64,000 bases of DNA, taken from positions 4,379,781 to 4,443,780 of the forward strand of contig OZ024786.1 of the NCBI GenBank assembly GCA_964017065.1, read 5' to 3'. Of the stretch, positions 45,597 through 59,019 are shown piece by piece. Made by a program: the position numbers and the translations under genes. The first letter of the stretch is position 1, and every line of letters begins with the position of its first letter. The DNA comes from Haliclona indistincta. Lineage: Eukaryota; Porifera; Demospongiae; Haplosclerida; Chalinidae. The notes beneath the pieces were generated by a model. That model saw nothing but the letters and a program-made list of their open reading frames with translations, had not been told where the DNA came from and ran no database searches.

Positions 45597-48503
45597 TCAG
45601 CTCAATTCAATTCCTAGTACGACAGCAACGCAGCTCGCACTAAATTCGCCCTTTTTCAACAAATCCCACAAGTTTTGATAGATCTGCGGCTGTTTGTCTT
45701 CGTCAAGACATGTGATAATAATCACCAACAAAGAATGAATGTCATGTAGCTTATACATGGGCTGGTTTGGCAATGCATTAGGATGCCTACATGCGACATT
45801 CCTACACTTGATGCCAGAATTGTACGACCCAGGGTAACGGTTCCCTTCTTTCGATACCAAGTCATAATCGATGAGCTTACTTGTATCGTCAAAGAATATA
45901 ATATTTTCCAACCGGACATCTCCATGAACCAACTCTGATTTATGCAAAACATTCAGGTCTCTGAGTGCCCCAGAAAATTGAGGAAGTGAATTTGGGTTCA
46001 TACTGCCCTCCACATATTGGTAAGTAAGTAGCTTCACGTCTGAGGAGAGTTGAACTACTTCACCCTTAAAGTGCTCTATATTCGGTTCCTCATCAGGTTG
46101 TCCTACGTTCGAATAGTACTTGTATACTAAACCGTTTGCTTCGTTAAGGAATACACGACAGTTAAATCCTTCCTTCAGTGGACTCAAGTCAGCACCATAG
46201 AGAGGCTTTGCATATGCCATTCGATTACGAATATTAAAAGACTTTTGAATGATGAACTGCACTCCACAGTACAATGCACATAGTAGTGGTTTGGAGTGCA
46301 GTTGACTTTTTCCACTTATTGGTAAGCACCACAACTTCTCCAATCCTTCCACATACAACTGCAACTTCGCTTCCGTCTTTGTACAAGGGAGTCCTAACAT
46401 CACAGGACACACACGCTTGCCTGTGAATGAATGGACCTCGACACAGCCACAACCATAGAGCGCAGATTCTCTATAAGCTGTTTCAAATTCAGTATTCTTT
46501 ACATCTGCAACAAGCACAGGCGTACCAGCTTCCCCATTCACGGAAGAGCAAACGTAAATGTCGGCTGCCTCAGGGTTTGCATCCTGGCGCTTTCTGACAG
46601 GGCATTGGTGCAAGCAGAGTCCATTGCGAGTCTTATGAAAAAGGAATTCGTGTAAGTAGATAGATATTAGAGCTGAAAGAGATAATTCTGACTTGCAAAG
46701 AAGATGGTGAGAGTATAAACCGAAATTTGATTGCTTTTCTGTTAGATTGCATGCTTTTTCTAAGCGTGAACTAGCATTGTCTAAACACACCCTATCAATC
46801 TCGAAGGCATTCTCCGAACACACCAATTCGAACCTTAGTGATCCTTTCTTCGACGATACCTGTTCTTTGGCTACATCTAGTACTTTTTGCAACTCGATTC
46901 CTAGCCAATGACTGTAAATCGGCATATCTTGAATATACTTTTCAGAATCTTCCTCCTTACGTGCAAGATTTGAAATGCTGTCAGACATTTTCGGTATACC
47001 AATTGATCCTGTAGAAAGATTAGAAGATGAATGAATTGTAGCAGTGTACATAGTGCTTTTAATCTAGAGGAGCCACTTTTTATTCCCTGAGTTGTGTGTG
47101 TAGTCCACACAACTTTCTACATAGCCCTTTCTATTGCATTAATGCAGAAAATGCAAGACACACGATGCTCTACTGCTCTCTCCCATTGAAGCTAATACAA
47201 TAGCGCCATGTTTGTGACATCACTATAATTTGTACAACGTCACGACGAACCACACCTACGACACAGCAGCCACAGTCTAGCGCCACAACGAGGCTTGGCG
47301 GTTATTATTCCTCGAGCTTAGCTAATATCTATGCTGTAGAAGCACGCTTAAGAACGGGCAAAGCGCAAAACACAGCTTTTGATCGGCGCCATTCTTGCCG
47401 CTCGACAGTGAGCGGCGCAGCGCACGCAGAAACACGTAATCGATAAACGCTCATATTGGATGAATATCATTATAACACGGCAGAGAATCGAAGTCACAGC
47501 TAAAGTTGGTGTTCTCGCTGACTGCGTTTGCGCATGGATGGACGTATCGCGCTAGTACAAGTATCTGGCTATCCAGAGATCAAGTGGTTTTTCTTAACTC
47601 GCAAAGATGTCCAGATTTCAGTCTTAACACTTTTATCACCAAAAAATCGCCAAATTTCTGGTACATTTAGGGCTCATAATTCACTATGCTTGGAAGTTAA
47701 GCTCTCTAACTTGCTGAGATTAAAACTGAATAGCCATTCAAGCAGACTGCAAAGGGAATTTTCTTAACTCAGCTCCATACTATTTTCCTGGCCTTAACAC
47801 ATTTTTTCATAATTGCAAACCAATGCCTCGTATACAAGCAGCAACAACTTTACTGTCACAAGCAACAACAACTTTACTGTCAACTAGCATAATCAGTCCA
47901 GATTTTCTACACACACTACAGAATGATGTGTGAACACTCATAGCAAATTTATATAGTTACTTTTTCTGATACTTGTTAACCACAAAACACAAAAGTGCTG
48001 TATGTACCATGCAGGGGCCTATGCTAATTGGCACCTGCAATTAATCACTTTTGCTATTGCTTACGTGTTGACTGCTTGTTTAGCTGCTTCTGTTCCTTTC
48101 TTAGCTCCTCCTCTTTCTCTCTTAGATCATCCTCTTTCTTTGTTAGATCCTCCTTTTCCTTTCTTAGATACCCCGCTTTCTTTGTTAGATACCCCTTTTC
48201 CTTTGTTAGATCCCCCTCTTTCTTTCTTAGAAGTTTTAGCTGGTCATTGTTGTCTCCTAAACCTTGTGTAACCAATTCTTGTATTTTGTCTTCCACAATT
48301 TTTTTGTTGTCTTCCACAATTTCTATTTTCTCTTCCACTTTTCGTATTTTGTTTTCCACAATTAATATCTCGTCTTCCACAGTTTTTATCTTGTCTTCTA
48401 CACGTTTTATCTCGTCTTCGATACAGCGATCTTTCCATATACTCACTTCCATCATTTTTGACACTTTAAGACGTTTACGTTTAGGAGGAGGTAAGTCACT
48501 CAT
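45597..48503 (-). CDS. Coiled-coil / PD-(D/E)XK-like nuclease / protein-kinase-like protein, copy III
   Basis: Exon 1 (48503-48065) and exon 2 (47008-45597) join in phase 1, giving 616 residues. The NLS-like start is longer (PPPKRKRLKV). The coiled coil is about 10 residues shorter than in copy II and differs in heptad content (runs such as KIRKVEEKIEIVEDNKK). The nuclease-like motifs (HEF, AADIYV, ADVKN) and kinase-like motifs (VYKYY, HGDVRLEN, IDYD, LHDIHS) are unchanged. Exon 2 lacks three residues just before the AADIYV strand (in-frame 9-nt difference), has two more near PNIEHF and has scattered substitutions. No stop or frameshift is seen, so both paralogues look functional. Catalytic activity as nuclease or kinase is inferred from motifs only. 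Confidence 0.75.
47120..47535 (-). promoter_or_regulatory. Promoter-like cassette inside the kinase-gene intron, copy III
   Basis: Same cassette as 31540-31990, lying about 110-530 bp upstream of exon 2. It keeps the CpG content and the ACAAACATGGCGC motif but lacks about 17 bp near its right end. Confidence 0.35.
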
Positions 48504-48890
48504 TAGCCTGGAAAAAAAAGAATTGTAAATTCTCGATTGATATACTTTTGAACACTCCTGTGGAGTTGCAAATTTAAATGGTTCAGCCGATCATGTGAAT
48601 TGAACGGACCAACACGACGGACCTGTATATGTCAGGGGACACTAGTATACCAAAGTTGTACACATCGCGACTACAGTTGCGACCTCGATCAGATTGTAGC
48701 ACTACGTTATTTAATTACGTAATCGATCTATTACGTACATAAAGCATTATGAAGGCTTCAGCTTGCATCCCTATAATACACACGAAGGTCTTTCACAAAG
48801 GAGGTAAGGCATACCTCCTATGAACCTATGAACAGCCAATGAACAGGCTAACTACCAGAGAAACACATTTTTGCACAGCTAGCTCTTAGT

Positions 48891-51785
48891 CGATATACAA
48901 CAAGTCACTGTGGGATCAGGTACTTTGTACAGCCTATTACAACCTTCAACAATAGTATGTTAGTCACAGGTATTCAAAATACTCGTGCATTTGATTGGTC
49001 AATACAACAACTCCATAAACCTGAGTGTGTGGTGTGGCTATACATACAAAATCACGTTCGTGATATCACGAACGCACAAGATATCATGCAAGCACCGAAG
49101 TGAAATGAAATCTACCATGACTCAGAGGCATCTATATGTACTTCACTCCTGGCACTGCAGTTGAATACCTTTCTTGTATGCACAGGAGACAATGCATTGT
49201 CATACTACCTATGTTGATCCCGGTATGTCACAATGTTAGCTTCATGCATAGCCATTGGCAGCTAGACAGGTTAAGTTACAAACAAGGCGTCAATAGTAGC
49301 AATTTTGTAGGTGAAGGTCAACTAAGGGACAATGCATCAGGTGTCTAAAGTGGAAGGCACTCTATCACATACACATGCACTGGCAAGTCATAATAAAATA
49401 ACACAGGGAAGTACATACTAGCTAGTTGGGTGGACAGGCTGCAGTGAAATAAGTCGAATTATGAATGAACAATCAAAATCTCCAGTATAATAACTCAAAA
49501 TCAGAATATCAGCACATTAAGGAATCTCCAACACACTCACTAGAGATCAGCCTACATGCTACCTAAGAGCTACACCCACGGCACGAGCAGGGTACAGTAT
49601 GTATCAACACACTAACATAAACAATATAAGATACATTACAGGATTCTATTACTGATACAAACAGGTTACAACAGAATCAGACTCAATGTACAAATACATA
49701 GCATCAATGAGTGTATACTGGCATTACTGGGTTTAATTTAGCAAACAAGAAGTAGCAGCAAGCAAACATGGGACGAGACAGCTGCTAAACACAATACATG
49801 ATTGACAGTCATACATGTACAATGTACTAGTCAGTAAACAGCTGATGATTGAAGACAGATCATACCATTGATCAGCACTGCTTGGTTTCCAGCTGCTGCC
49901 ATAACTAATTAAAATTCAGTAAATGGGCAGTACACAAGCTTACAAGATACAGCGTACACATGTACATGTAATAGGTGTCACTAGTACTAGCTTGGGTGGC
50001 AGAAGAGAGGGGTGCCGAGTCAAGCAAAATGTTACCTCTACTATTTTATTACAATTTACATAGATATTTAAGGAAGAGACAAGTTTTACACTGTACGAGT
50101 ACAACGAGGCATAGGCATTGGACAATTGACTCCAAGTACACAACCCCAGTGCTACACAATGTACAAATATGGGACGAGCAAATGTGAAACAACTATCAAA
50201 CAAGTCATCGTGTAGTGTCATGACCTCAGTGAAAAACTATACAACACACGGTGAACAGGTCACGTACTGCATACTATTTGGACAATTCAAGAATGCTGAT
50301 GCAGTATGTTAACTATTTGCATACTGCAAATAGTTAGTCTCCGGTATAGCAAATTGCTATACCGGAGACTAGACAGTATGAACGGATTGAAAAAAAGAAT
50401 TACAAGTACAAACAACAGTAGCTTAGACTCAAGAAGACAGTAAAAAAGAAACTATACAGCTGCTAAACACAGGTGACTATAGTGCTAGTGAATCCATTAC
50501 TTCCTCATGCAGAAATACATCACCATAAAAAATTAGTTGATGCTCACACACACACATGCGCGCGCTACACATGATGGACCTAACTCTTGCCTAGAAAGAC
50601 TAGAGACTTGAGAGTCTAAGACTACCGTTATGGTGAACGGTGAAATAGCTTAACTGACCCAAAAATTACTTGTGCGTACTAATGCTTCCAGGCTTCTGGT
50701 CCAAACAAACCGGACCGTCTGCTACAGCTAGCAACCACAACATTGCACAACTCAGGAACAGGATTCTACATTCTCTGACCCCTGCACAGACGCAAAAAGG
50801 CAGACCCGCCAGACTAGAAAACATTCTCTATTCCCCCAATAGCCTGCTATATTCCCAGTATGTATGCAGATTCTAGCAGTCACCGTGAATTAGACACATA
50901 TGTACGTGTACATGCAGTGGTAATTAATTGATACATGTACATAGACAACAACAAGTCAACATTCATTTGTGTGTAGCAGCACTCACCAGTGATAGAGTGT
51001 GAGGGCAAAAGCCAAGAGGGTGGAGCCAACTGCAGAAAATGAAAAATGGTAAGTATAAATAAAACTGTGGTACTGTAGGTTTGGTCAACAAAACCTAAGT
51101 GAATTAAGGCAGCCGTAAGCTAACAAGGCATGAAACGTACAACATATGATGAAGACATCACCGCGCACATGGACAATTCAAGGCTCCAGTTAGAAGCTGA
51201 TGGACAGGTAGTAGACAAATGCATGACTACACACTAACCAAGTCGCTGTCTCTTAACTAAAAACACGAGGATCACAGCACAGCTACCAGGCACGCACATC
51301 AAGGTCAAGGTACATATTATGTGTGAACAGGTTATCACTGCAATGTATACAATGACCATCAGCTTAAAGTAGATTCTATTCAATAATGGTGAGTCACTTT
51401 GGACCAGCTCCTTCCAGTAAAGAAATTAAAAAGGATTTCTAACGAAATCAAAAGGATGTAGGATAAAGAAATTTACCACTGATCCAGAATGTAAACCAAC
51501 AAGAAACTGGAACAGAATGGTAACTAAAATGCTAGGATTAATATATCATTACTATACTAACTGTCACAGAAGTGTCATAAGTGAACATGGTTAGAAAGAG
51601 GGAGACACACGTGCGCATAACAATACACAAGCTATCAATAAGACAGACAGCGAGAACATGATAATATCAGCAACAAGCTTGAAGTTAGACAGTAGTTCAG
51701 TATACATATACATGTACAGCTAGACAGGTAAGTTACAAAACAAGGCGTCAATACTAGCAATTGCAGGTGAAGGCCAACTAAGAGT
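48891..51785. repeat. Segmental duplication D2+D3, copy III
   Basis: 48890-50385 matches 33331-35097 without the hAT-type MITE; 50385-51720 matches 3065-5080 without the TTAA element. These are the empty-site references for both insertions. It ends at aactaagagtaagt (51786), where an unrelated block begins. No coding gene is supported. Confidence 0.88.
50987..51029 (-). other. Micro-exon-like module (43 nt), copy III
   Basis: Homologue of 3717-3675 with intact TTTTCTGCAG acceptor and GTGAGT donor. Confidence 0.35.
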
Positions 51786-53245
51786 AAGTGTAGAATGATC
51801 CTCTCTGCCTATGTTAGTCAAATTACAAATAGTAATTCTATGTGGTTCTGAAAATAATAATGTTTAAGTGATACAAGTTGACACCTTCCAATTGCAAATG
51901 ACCTTTAAGCCATCATTTTAGTGCTGTTTTGAGTTAAGCAAAAACCATTTACTGTTTGATTGTAAGGTAGGTCTTTGTTCATCTCACAAAGTTTGGAGGC
52001 TTATCTTTGATCCATGCTAATGTAGGAAGCCAAAAAGGACAGAAATTTTAGTGTTTTTGAGTTGAAAATCGCTTTAAGCTGAGAATTCAACAGCTTTGCG
52101 AGTTAAGAAAAACCCCTGGATATATGGATAGCCAAATACTTGTAGTTTTTACAAGTTTTTTAACTAGCGTGATACGTCCATCCATGCGCAAACGCGGTCG
52201 TCGAGAACACCAACTTTTAGCTGTCACTTCGACTCTCTGCTGTGTTATAATGATATTCATCCAATATGAGCGTTTATCGATTACGTATTTCTGAGTGCGC
52301 TACGCTGCTAATCGTCGAGCGGCAAGAATGGCGCCGATCAAAATCTGTGTTTTGCGCTTTGCCCGTTCTTAAGCGTGCTTCTGCAGCATAGATACTAGCT
52401 AAGCTCGAGGAAATAATAACCACTAAGCCTCGTTGTGGCGCTAGACAGTGGCTGCTGTGTCGTAGGTGTGGTTCGTCGTGACGTCGTACAAATTGTTGTG
52501 ATGTCACAAACATGGCGCTATTGTACTAGCTTCAATGGGAGAGAGCTGTAGAGCATCGTGTGTCTTGTATTTTCTCATGGTCAAAGTTGCAATCTGCATT
52601 AGAAATAGCGATGTAGAAAGTTTTGTAGACTAAATTAAAAAATCAGATGAGTGCCCTCTTTAGGCTGTAAGCACTGTATAATTATTTTATGAATATTTAA
52701 TTAGCCAAACTGTTAACCGTCCTCTTAAGGTTATACCGATGGCAAGCAAGTGCCGTTCGCAAATTTTGACAACAAAATGTAGCTCATTGATAATTATGAT
52801 TAATTTAGTTTCATAAAAATTAATACTATTCTTTATCTACCTACTAGTGTATGAGCGACTCTTGTGCGTGCTCCGGTTTCATCAGGAGAATCGTTCAGTT
52901 GCAGTGACTAGAATCGCTATTCATTGCGTGTAACAAAGGCATGATCACATGATAGAACAGTTGCCATGACAACAGAAACCGACAAATGAACAATATCGCT
53001 TACAATAGGTAAGTGTAGTGTAGGCAGTGTTTGACAAAGATATTTAATGTAACAAAGGTACATGTAAAAGACAGCTAATTATTAGGCTTACAATAGGTAA
53101 GGTAGTGCTAATTAAAAGGCTTACAATAGGTAAGGTAGTGCTAATTATAAGGCTTACAATAGGTAAGGTAGTGTTTGACAAAGATATTCAATGTAACAAA
53201 GGTAAAAGACAACTAATTATAATAAGGCTAATCAAAGTAATTATT
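51786..53245. other. Inserted block with a solo copy of the intron cassette
   Basis: This block is absent from copies I and II. 52150-52610 is the reverse complement of the cassette in the nuclease-kinase introns (aacgcggtcg, tcgagcggcaagaatggcgc, acaaacatggcgctattgta). A 79-codon minus-strand frame here is not supported as a gene. 53000-53200 holds about four units of a 37-bp tandem (ggcttacaataggtaaggta). The rest is AT-rich with nothing recognisable. Confidence 0.6.
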
Positions 53246-53456
53246 CACAGTATATCAACATCAATTTGAGGAATCAACTCATTTTTCACTTCTAAAGCAA
53301 GTTGTAGTTAAATTGACTAACAACCACAGATTCCAAACAAGACATACAAAATGAACAATAATGCATGTGATACACTGATCTTACGAGTCACCGAGAACAT
53401 TTACATGCAGTGACAATACATAAAGTCAACATTCATTCGTTGGTAGAAGTACTCAC

Positions 53457-53498
53457 CAGTGTGATGAGGGCCGGAACAAAGAAGAGGGGCGGAGCCAA
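53457..53498 (-). other. Micro-exon-like module (42 nt), copy III
   Basis: Same layout and near-identical sequence as 42604-42563, with intact splice-like signals. Confidence 0.35.
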
Positions 53499-55219
53499 CT
53501 GTAGAAAGAGAGAAATAATAAACAGAAGTAGATTTAGTCAACAAAACCCAAACAAAAGCAGCAGTAAGCTAGCAAGATATGAAACGTACAACACAGTGAA
53601 CTGGTCGTCGTATACATGGACAATACAAAGAGACTTTAAACAGAAGTGTTAGGAGAGGCAGTAAGGGAAGGCAAACTTTCACTACATATTCGTAACACAC
53701 CACACAGTGGGAAATACAATTAGAGCTTGGTGCACAGCAACTAAGCTAACCAAGTCGCTATCTACAATTAAGACAACCAAGTGTGTTAGTCTACACACTA
53801 ACCAAGTCGTTGTCCCCTATCTAAAACACAAGAATCAGGCCACAGTTGATAGGCACATGGCTACGACACAACAAGGTACAAATGTGTGAATAGGTCAGGT
53901 TATGCAACTACAATGTGCATAAGCTTACAGGAGATTCACGTCAATGATGGTCAGTCAGTTGACATTATGTAAGTATGAACACACTAACAGAGTATGTTTG
54001 CTATTACCGATTCAGTTTTCTGAAGCCAATAGGATCAGAGGTTCAGTATACAAATAAAAATATCTCCCACACAACAAGAGTCACTGTGAGAGCTAATGTT
54101 TCAAGATGTGATTCAGAGGCTTTCTTAGTAGCTTTACATGCTCTATTACGCTCTTGTCTCACGGGACGAAATTTAATCCCAAATCTCCCAATAATCCCAT
54201 GTAGTTCCCCGGCTGGGGGTAGTAGGGCATAACAATGATAGGCACTACTAGAGTGGTAGCTGAAACAACACTGACTCAGGTTGATTACATGCAATTGTCA
54301 ATACCAATTGCTTGAAGATACATATTATACGATGCTACATGCCCTTGCATCAGTAATGCGACACAGACACTAACAACACTTCAATACACGACAGGTTACT
54401 GCTCGGCCTAAAACGCTAGGATTAATGTGTCATTATAAACACTAACTGTCACAGAAGTACTATAAGTTAGAAAGATGGAGGAAATCTGCCCATACATACT
54501 GTACGCATAACAATACACAAGCTGTAAATAAGACAGACAGTAAAAACATGACAATACTCAGTATATCAGCAACAAGCTTGAAGCTAGACAGTAGTTCAAT
54601 GTAATAACTACATGTACAATTGACTTTGCCTATCCAAGTAATTTTAGTTCCGCTATCCTTGTATGCCACAAAGAAAAGTAGCCATCTGACTACCAAAATA
54701 CATTTGCTAAATACTTCTGACAATTTACACACAGATGCCAACCATATTTTCTCAGCAACACATAGCTAGAGATCCAGTCTTCACAATTGTCAATACCAAT
54801 GCTTGTATTGAGAAGTTGCATGCCCTTAAAATTACATCATTGATTGGAAAAGTAACTGTAGACAATGCAACACTGACTAACAACACTTTCACAAACGGCA
54901 GGTAACTGAGGTCTCAAATGCTACCTTTTACTACACTACTGTCACGGAAGTGTAAAAAGTGAAAGATGGAGGAAATTTGCAAATCACACACATACTAATC
55001 ATACAGTAGTATAGACAGCATGATACCGGCAACAAGCCAACGTTCGCTCAATACACTAGCAACAAGCTTGAAGCTAGACAGTAGGAACAGTATACACAAG
55101 GCAGCAATAATGGCTCATGAGAGGACTAGCTAGCTTAGAAAGAACACTTCATGCATCAGGCGAAAGTGGGAGGCGCTGGGCGCCCTAAATGTACACATTG
55201 ACAACAATACGTACCAGCG

Positions 55220-55440
55220 AGGATACCAGGCGCACCACCACTGAGAAGAGCACAAGGACACCAGGAGCACCACCACTGAGAAGAGCACAAGGACACCAGG
55301 AGCACCGCCACTGAGAAGAGCACAAGGATACCAGGAGCACCACCACTGAGAAGAGCACAAGGATACCAGGAGCACCACCACTGAGAAGAGCACAAGGATA
55401 CCAGGAGCACCGTACGTAACTGAGAAGAGCACAAGGATAG
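55220..55440. repeat. Minisatellite, copy III (long allele)
   Basis: About six units, mostly the 35-bp type caccaccactgagaagagca plus caaggataccaggag, and one 39-bp CCGTACGTAACTGAG unit at the right end. Two units carry ggacacc instead of ggatacc. Confidence 0.85.
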
Positions 55441-56112
55441 CAAACAGCTACTATACTGCTGACGGTTGAAGACAGTATGCCCAACTGAAGTGATCAGCAA
55501 CGTTTTGGTATTACCAAGAAGAAAAGCAGCAATAAACAGCAAGAAGAATCAAGTACAGTATAAACAGCATGCATCACTTATATAGAGTGAAATATGCTGA
55601 GGAGACATGAATAGAACTGCTGACATACAATAGAATGAAAGAAGTGACAAACGCTGACATTACAACACTGAATACATGAGAGTAACGCAACACCTAGCTA
55701 CAAAAGATTTGTTCTCACAAGTGATCAGCACTGCTTGGTTTCCAGCTGCTGCCATAACTAATTACAAGGTACAGCGTACATGACCACTAGTAACAATTTT
55801 GCTAGCTTAAAAGAGGGGTGCCGAGTCAAGCAAAATGTTTGCAAACTACCTCTACTATTTGATCTTCAAGGAAGAGTAGTAGAGACAAGTTCTACACTGT
55901 ACGAGTACAACAACAACAAACAATGAGTCAGATAATTTAGCATTAGTTGACTCCAAGCACACAAGCCCGGTGCTACACAATGTACAAATAATTATGGAAC
56001 GAGCAAATGCCATCGTGTAGTGTTATTTTGTACATGGTGCTGCTAACCAAGATTTCAGTGAGACGTGAGAGCTGACAGAGGGGACTGAGACCAGCTGAGT
56101 AACCAACAGGTA

Positions 56113-57549
56113 GCTTCAGCCAATTAGACCCAAGCAAAAAATCCAGCAACAGTAACAAAGTAGCGGGGTGCGCACAGCGACGAGGTAGAGGGTCCGCGAA
56201 AATGAGAGGAAATTTGTGTGCAGCATCTAGTACATATACCCACCAACACATCACAGGAAATCTGGCTGCTATGAAGCTGTTTCCATTGTGCATAAATAGC
56301 ATGCGCTAGTGATAATTGTGCTAAAACAGCATAAACATCATTGCCCTCCCATAGTTGCTACAGTAACACTGATGTCTAACTGGAAGGAGTCGAGTCACTT
56401 CTGTGTGCTCGTCTATACTGCATTACGTCTCCTCTGGATGCACACTTGCCCGAATGGTTCGCAAATGTCACTCTGATTGAGCCAGCTTTGTAGACGACAT
56501 ATCCAGAACAGCCTCTGTGTTGCAGCCAGCTTGATCTCAATCATCCCATCAGTGTCGTTGATTTTTGATGGCCACGTACGCTCTTTTATCACATCATAAA
56601 AGTTGTCGATGACTACATTACCGTTTGCAGTATTGCCATGGAATGATGATTGGGCCATTATTGAATATCGACCAGCTAAACCAAGTGTGTTATTCTACTA
56701 ACCAAGTCGGTGTCCCCTATCTATAACACAAGAATCAGGCAACAGTCCACAGCTAGCTGTGGACTGTTGTCTTGTGTGCTGTAGTCGTCCACAGCACACA
56801 TTTTGCACAGCTAGCTCTTAGTCGATATAACTAACGAGTCACTGTGGGATCAGGTATTTTGTACATGTAAAGCCCATCACAACCTTCAACAATAGTACAC
56901 ATCAGGATAAAAGACGCAAGGAAAATAGCCCTTGGCAAAAAGTACATACTGGATTGGTATGTTTTGGACAGGTTAAGTGAAAGGATGCTTCAGATGGATG
57001 CAACTATCACATTGTATTTGCAGCTGTTTACATTACGTTACACAGAACTCAGCCATGCACATAATAAGCCTCATGATGAAACACATTGGGAGCATAATAG
57101 CAGCCACTGGTGCGTACGGTCTGGCTCAAACCGGACCACCTTGAATAGCTAGCAACCACAACATAATTCCATCTCAACAACTCAAGATTCTATGTTATTT
57201 TGATCCTTGCCTGACTAGGAAACAAACACCTATAATTTTCTATTCACCCCATAGCCGGAAAGAGCTCAACCCAATACACACAAAGGTCCCCACGAAGAAG
57301 GTGGGAGGAGGACCTACATCAGCAAAAAACTAGACTAGTCAGTATGAACATTTGTACATAAACTACAGCAACAAAATTAAAGCTCAAAGAACTCACCGCG
57401 ACGTGGTAAGGCTAAAGGGAAGGAAGGAGAGAGGGAGCGGACAGAGCTAGACCTGGAATACAGAGAAAAGGCAATTCATCAATGGTCAACACATATATTT
57501 TTTAACACAAAAGTAATAGCAAAAACTGGCATTTGCTATACAGTATGAA
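56113..57549. other. Spacer, copy III, partly shared with 12.7-13.1 kb
   Basis: 56113-56690 corresponds to 12718-13140 but includes about 150 extra bp (56340-56500). 56750-56800 is an inverted repeat (acagtccacagctagctgtggactgt). 56800-57350 has no supported gene. A micro-exon-like module is at 57452-57397. Confidence 0.5.
57397..57452 (-). other. Micro-exon-like module (56 nt)
   Basis: Minus strand: CTTTTCTCTGTATTCCAG acceptor, 56 nt of pyrimidine-rich sequence ending CACGTCGCG, then a GTGAGT donor. It has the strongest splice-like signals of the set. The sequence is unrelated to the TTGGCTCC modules. Confidence 0.4.
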
Positions 57550-58065
57550 GATCATTTGTACCACACTAACCAAGTCGCTGTCTCTAAACTAAAACACAAG
57601 AATCGGGACACAGCTGCTATGCATGGCTACAACACATCAAGTTATACATAATAATGAGAACAGGTTATCAGCTACAATGTACATGTACATAAGCTTAGTC
57701 TCAACTAGTGTACAAGCTCTTTGTTAACTAACCATAAATCAATATCAATTTGGGGAATCAACTCATTGTCACTACTAAAGCTAGCTATATCCTGTTGCAG
57801 TCAAATTGACCAACAACCACAAATTCCAGATATGAGATACGCGAAAGCACCAGTCATGTGTTATGCAGATTCTACCAATTATGCACATGTACATGCAGTG
57901 GCAATACATAGATGACAGCAATTTAACATTCATTTGTGCATAACAGTACTCACGAGAATGACGATGCAGAGCTGACTGCAACTGTAGAAAGAGAAAGATA
58001 GAAAGTTACTATAATAAAAAATGAGCTAATGTGCAAAAATTCCCAATCCTAACCAACACATGGGT
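57550..58065. repeat. Duplicated block D6, copy III
   Basis: Matches 13760-14300 up to the hAT insertion point. It contains the 28-nt module at 57981-57954 (acceptor CTTTCTACAG, donor GTGAGT). Confidence 0.85.
57954..57981 (-). other. Micro-exon-like module (28 nt), copy III
   Basis: Homologue of 14207-14180, same length, both splice-like signals intact. Confidence 0.35.
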
Positions 58066-58740
58066 ATTTATCTATGGTTGCAGTCAAATTGACCAACAAC
58101 CACAAATTCTAACCAAGTTGCCATCTACAAGCCAACCGTCATTGAATTCACTTCTAATTTGCTGTTACTAGTGTCTCTACTACAGTGTTGCTTGTACTGT
58201 TGGTCTGGTATATAGGGTGAGGGGAAGGTCTGGTCAAAACGTGCTGGTAATTCTTCACTGATAAAAGGTGTCAACGTGAAGGTCATACTAACATGCTTTG
58301 TACAAGATACAATATTGTCTTCTCTCTAGCAAGTAAAGTATATTCATGCTAAACTGCAGGGCGGGGTACACACAAGATAAACTTACAAGCTAGTGAGCAG
58401 CAGAGAGAGAGGGGTGATGGCAATGACGTGCGAGGGCGACTACAGAGTGATGAACGATGATTGCAGCGACCAAAGAAAGCGAGCTAGTGCAGAGGGGAGA
58501 CACAAGACAAAACCTCGTGGTAAAGTTCTGAAAAACACTCGTCCCCAGACCACACCCTCGGCGAGGGTGTGGCCTCGCCTATCGCGAGATTTCTGTTATA
58601 TTTCCTTCTCAATAACTTCGCCTTGCTGTACAGTTGATTGCGAAGATCTTCCATATCGATGTCTAAAGCGGAAGCATAGATGATGGAAGTATGACTGAAG
58701 CTGTAATTAACTTACACGTGACAAAAGTGAATTTGGTTGG
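58066..58740. repeat. Duplicated block D7, copy III, with first-exon-like segment
   Basis: Matches 17209-17730. The GC-richer segment 58387-58600 ends on the minus strand at a GTAAGT donor (boundary 58387) after CTGCTCACTAGCTT and keeps the ccacaccctcggcgagggtgtgg hairpin. It is a candidate promoter and first non-coding exon for the copy III nuclease-kinase gene, about 10 kb from its ATG. Confidence 0.5.
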
Positions 58741-59019
58741 CCAGCGTCATACTTCCGTTTTTGCCTTGTACTACTTCATCGGACTGCGTCCTCCTAAACA
58801 CAGATTTCTCTAGTTATGTACAACTGTCAACTACTTCATCGGACTGCGTCCTCCTTCAAGCCGCTAATGTAGGGATACTTGGGACTTTTAGATTTGCAAG
58901 CGTTATTCCATCTTGTTCCTCTACTATTAGTTAGCAAGCATTATCCCATCATGTTCCTTTCCTTTTTCAAGAGTCATCCCTGCACTTTTAAGTTTTTTTA
59001 ATAAAGCTTTTTTACTTAA
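58741..59019. other. Spacer with short tandem near the satellite
   Basis: Two copies of acttcatcggactgcgtcct (58770, 58830), also seen at 17768 and 17820 in copy I. No gene. Confidence 0.5.

Larger units (their letters stand above)
45160..48890. repeat. Segmental duplication D1, copy III (nuclease-kinase gene unit)
   Basis: Second copy of 29580-33330, covering the 3' flank, both exons, intron and promoter-proximal region. The sequences are so close that the duplication must be recent or kept similar by gene conversion. Confidence 0.92.
53246..56112. repeat. Duplicated blocks D5 and D4, copy III
   Basis: 53250-54240 matches 42360-43340; 54240-56112 matches 10600-12510 and 37090-38620. No coding gene is supported. 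Confidence 0.85.

Noticed and set aside
52274..52513. 79-codon minus-strand frame with basic residues
   Set aside because: Falls in the repeated CpG-rich cassette; not open in the other two copies in the same way.
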